NCBI GenBank assembly: GCA_002356455.1
Contig: AP017968.1
Location: 1,364,001-1,428,000, forward strand
Direction of reading: 5' to 3'
Source: Fusobacterium varium
Lineage (GTDB): Bacteria > Fusobacteriota > Fusobacteriia > Fusobacteriales > Fusobacteriaceae
DNA: 64,000 bases
Within the stretch, counting starts at the first letter, position 1, and each line of letters opens with the position of its first letter. A model generated the notes under the pieces. That model did no database searches. It worked only from the letters and a program-made list of their open reading frames with translations, and was not told where the DNA came from. Shown here in pieces: positions 63,351 to 64,000 of this stretch. The position numbers were made by a program, and so were the translations under genes.

Positions 63351-64000
63351 ATGAAAAACTTTATTAAGAATATAAAAGAACAAATTTTAAAGGGAAAAGG
63401 AATAACTTTTGAAGAAGCTGAAAAATTGATATCTATATCAAATGAAGATAAGGCAACTTTGGATGAGCTTTTTTCTGCTGCAAATGAAATAAGAGAAAAA
63501 TTTTGTGGAAAGAGATTTGATCTCTGCACAATAATAAATGCAAAGTCTGGGAAATGCAGTGAAAATTGTAAATATTGTGCTCAATCCTCTCACTTTAGAA
63601 CTGATGTAGATGTATATCCTTTAGTAACTGCTGAATATGCCTTAAATGAGGCAAAAAAAGTAGAAGAAGAAGGAGCACATAGATTTTCTCTTGTAACAAG
63701 TGGAAGAGGCTTAAAAATTACTTCAGATGAATTATTAGAATTAGAAATTATTTACAAAATACTAAGAGAGAAAACGGATCTTATGCTGTGTGCTTCTCAT
63801 GGGATATGCAACAAGGAAACTTTATTGAAATTGAAAGAAGCAGGAGTTACAACTTATCACCACAATTTAGAATCATCAAGAGAATTTTATCCAAATATAT
63901 GTTCTACTCATACTTTTGAAGACAGAGTAAATACTATAAATGCAGCAAAGGAAGCTGGATTGAATGTATGCAGTGGAGGTATACTCGGATTGGGAGAAAC
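63351..64000 (+). CDS. bioB: Biotin synthase (5' part; continues beyond window)
   Basis: The first 216 residues of BioB, a radical-SAM enzyme that inserts sulfur into dethiobiotin. The radical-SAM cluster motif C-S-E-N-C-K-Y-C is followed by AQSSHF, a BioB hallmark. Later GVTTYHHNLESSREFYPNICSTHTFEDR and VCSGGILGLGET are also diagnostic. The start at 63351 follows AAGGAG at long spacing. No BirA-type operator is recognised upstream. The end lies outside the window. Confidence 0.95.
   Translation, partial: MKNFIKNIKEQILKGKGITFEEAEKLISISNEDKATLDELFSAANEIREKFCGKRFDLCTIINAKSGKCSENCKYCAQSSHFRTDVDVYPLVTAEYALNEAKKVEEEGAHRFSLVTSGRGLKITSDELLELEIIYKILREKTDLMLCASHGICNKETLLKLKEAGVTTYHHNLESSREFYPNICSTHTFEDRVNTINAAKEAGLNVCSGGILGLGE

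Overview
The window is AT-rich (codons almost all A/T-ending, Arg mostly AGA) with compact, SD-led genes and short intergenic terminators. It encodes diderm functions (a Kdo-pathway phosphatase, an outer-membrane barrel, lipoproteins), an anaerobic thiolase/crotonase/hydroxybutyryl-CoA dehydrogenase set, a TRAP transporter and several c-di-GMP enzymes. This combination fits Fusobacteriota, most likely a larger-genome Fusobacterium of the F. varium / F. ulcerans / F. mortiferum kind. The species is an inference from gene content and not proven here.

Layout. 1-3.0 kb: start of a TRAP substrate-binding gene, a DUF1904 gene, an XRE-cupin regulator, a corrinoid adenosyltransferase and two unknown small genes. 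3.3-12.2 kb: a rightward run with a JAMM-DinG helicase fusion, a 7TM-HD (PgpH-type) phosphodiesterase, YbeY, a DgkA-PAP2 fusion, a class-3 lipase and a peptide-type solute-binding lipoprotein. 12.5-15.5 kb: thiolase, crotonase and 3-hydroxybutyryl-CoA dehydrogenase, separated by structured spacers. 15.6-20.4 kb: a Cache/HAMP diguanylate cyclase, an exported FMN/FAD fumarate-reductase-like flavoprotein, and purC.

20.5-30.2 kb is the most unusual part: a seven-gene leftward operon, tightly packed or overlapping, that I read as a Pel-type exopolysaccharide locus. Order of transcription: PelD-like receptor, DUF2194 deacetylase, PelE-like, PelF glycosyltransferase, PelG, a predicted outer-membrane barrel, and an exported GH114-like glycosidase. 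PelG carries a C-terminal extension that begins with a complete lipoprotein signal and lipobox and continues into about 300 residues of 18-residue repeats. The PelD-like protein has lost the RxxD c-di-GMP I-site.

30.6-46.8 kb is housekeeping: rpsT, a KdsC-like phosphatase, a STAS-like protein, a MORN-repeat protein, leucyl aminopeptidase, a possible 25-residue peptide gene, a hotdog thioesterase, MerR, YbaK, a VOC protein, TrmL, an MBL hydrolase, a thioredoxin-reductase-like enzyme, PIN-PhoH, a DUF4253 protein, SecG, RarA, HisS and AspS. Between aspS and argS lies a roughly 200-nt structured RNA with its own promoter and terminator, probably 6S RNA. 47.1-56.4 kb: argS, then rapZ-uvrC-lipoprotein-PP2C phosphatase-yqhQ, an Rrf2 regulator and sfsA. 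56.5-64 kb: a Cys-rich protein, a PAS-GGDEF-PAS-GGDEF-EAL protein, a dCache-PAS-GGDEF protein, a small coiled-coil protein, a WYL regulator, and the start of bioB.

The c-di-GMP enzymes (two likely cyclases, one likely phosphodiesterase) lie in the same window as a PelD-like protein whose usual ligand site is gone. This raises the question of how the polysaccharide locus is controlled here.
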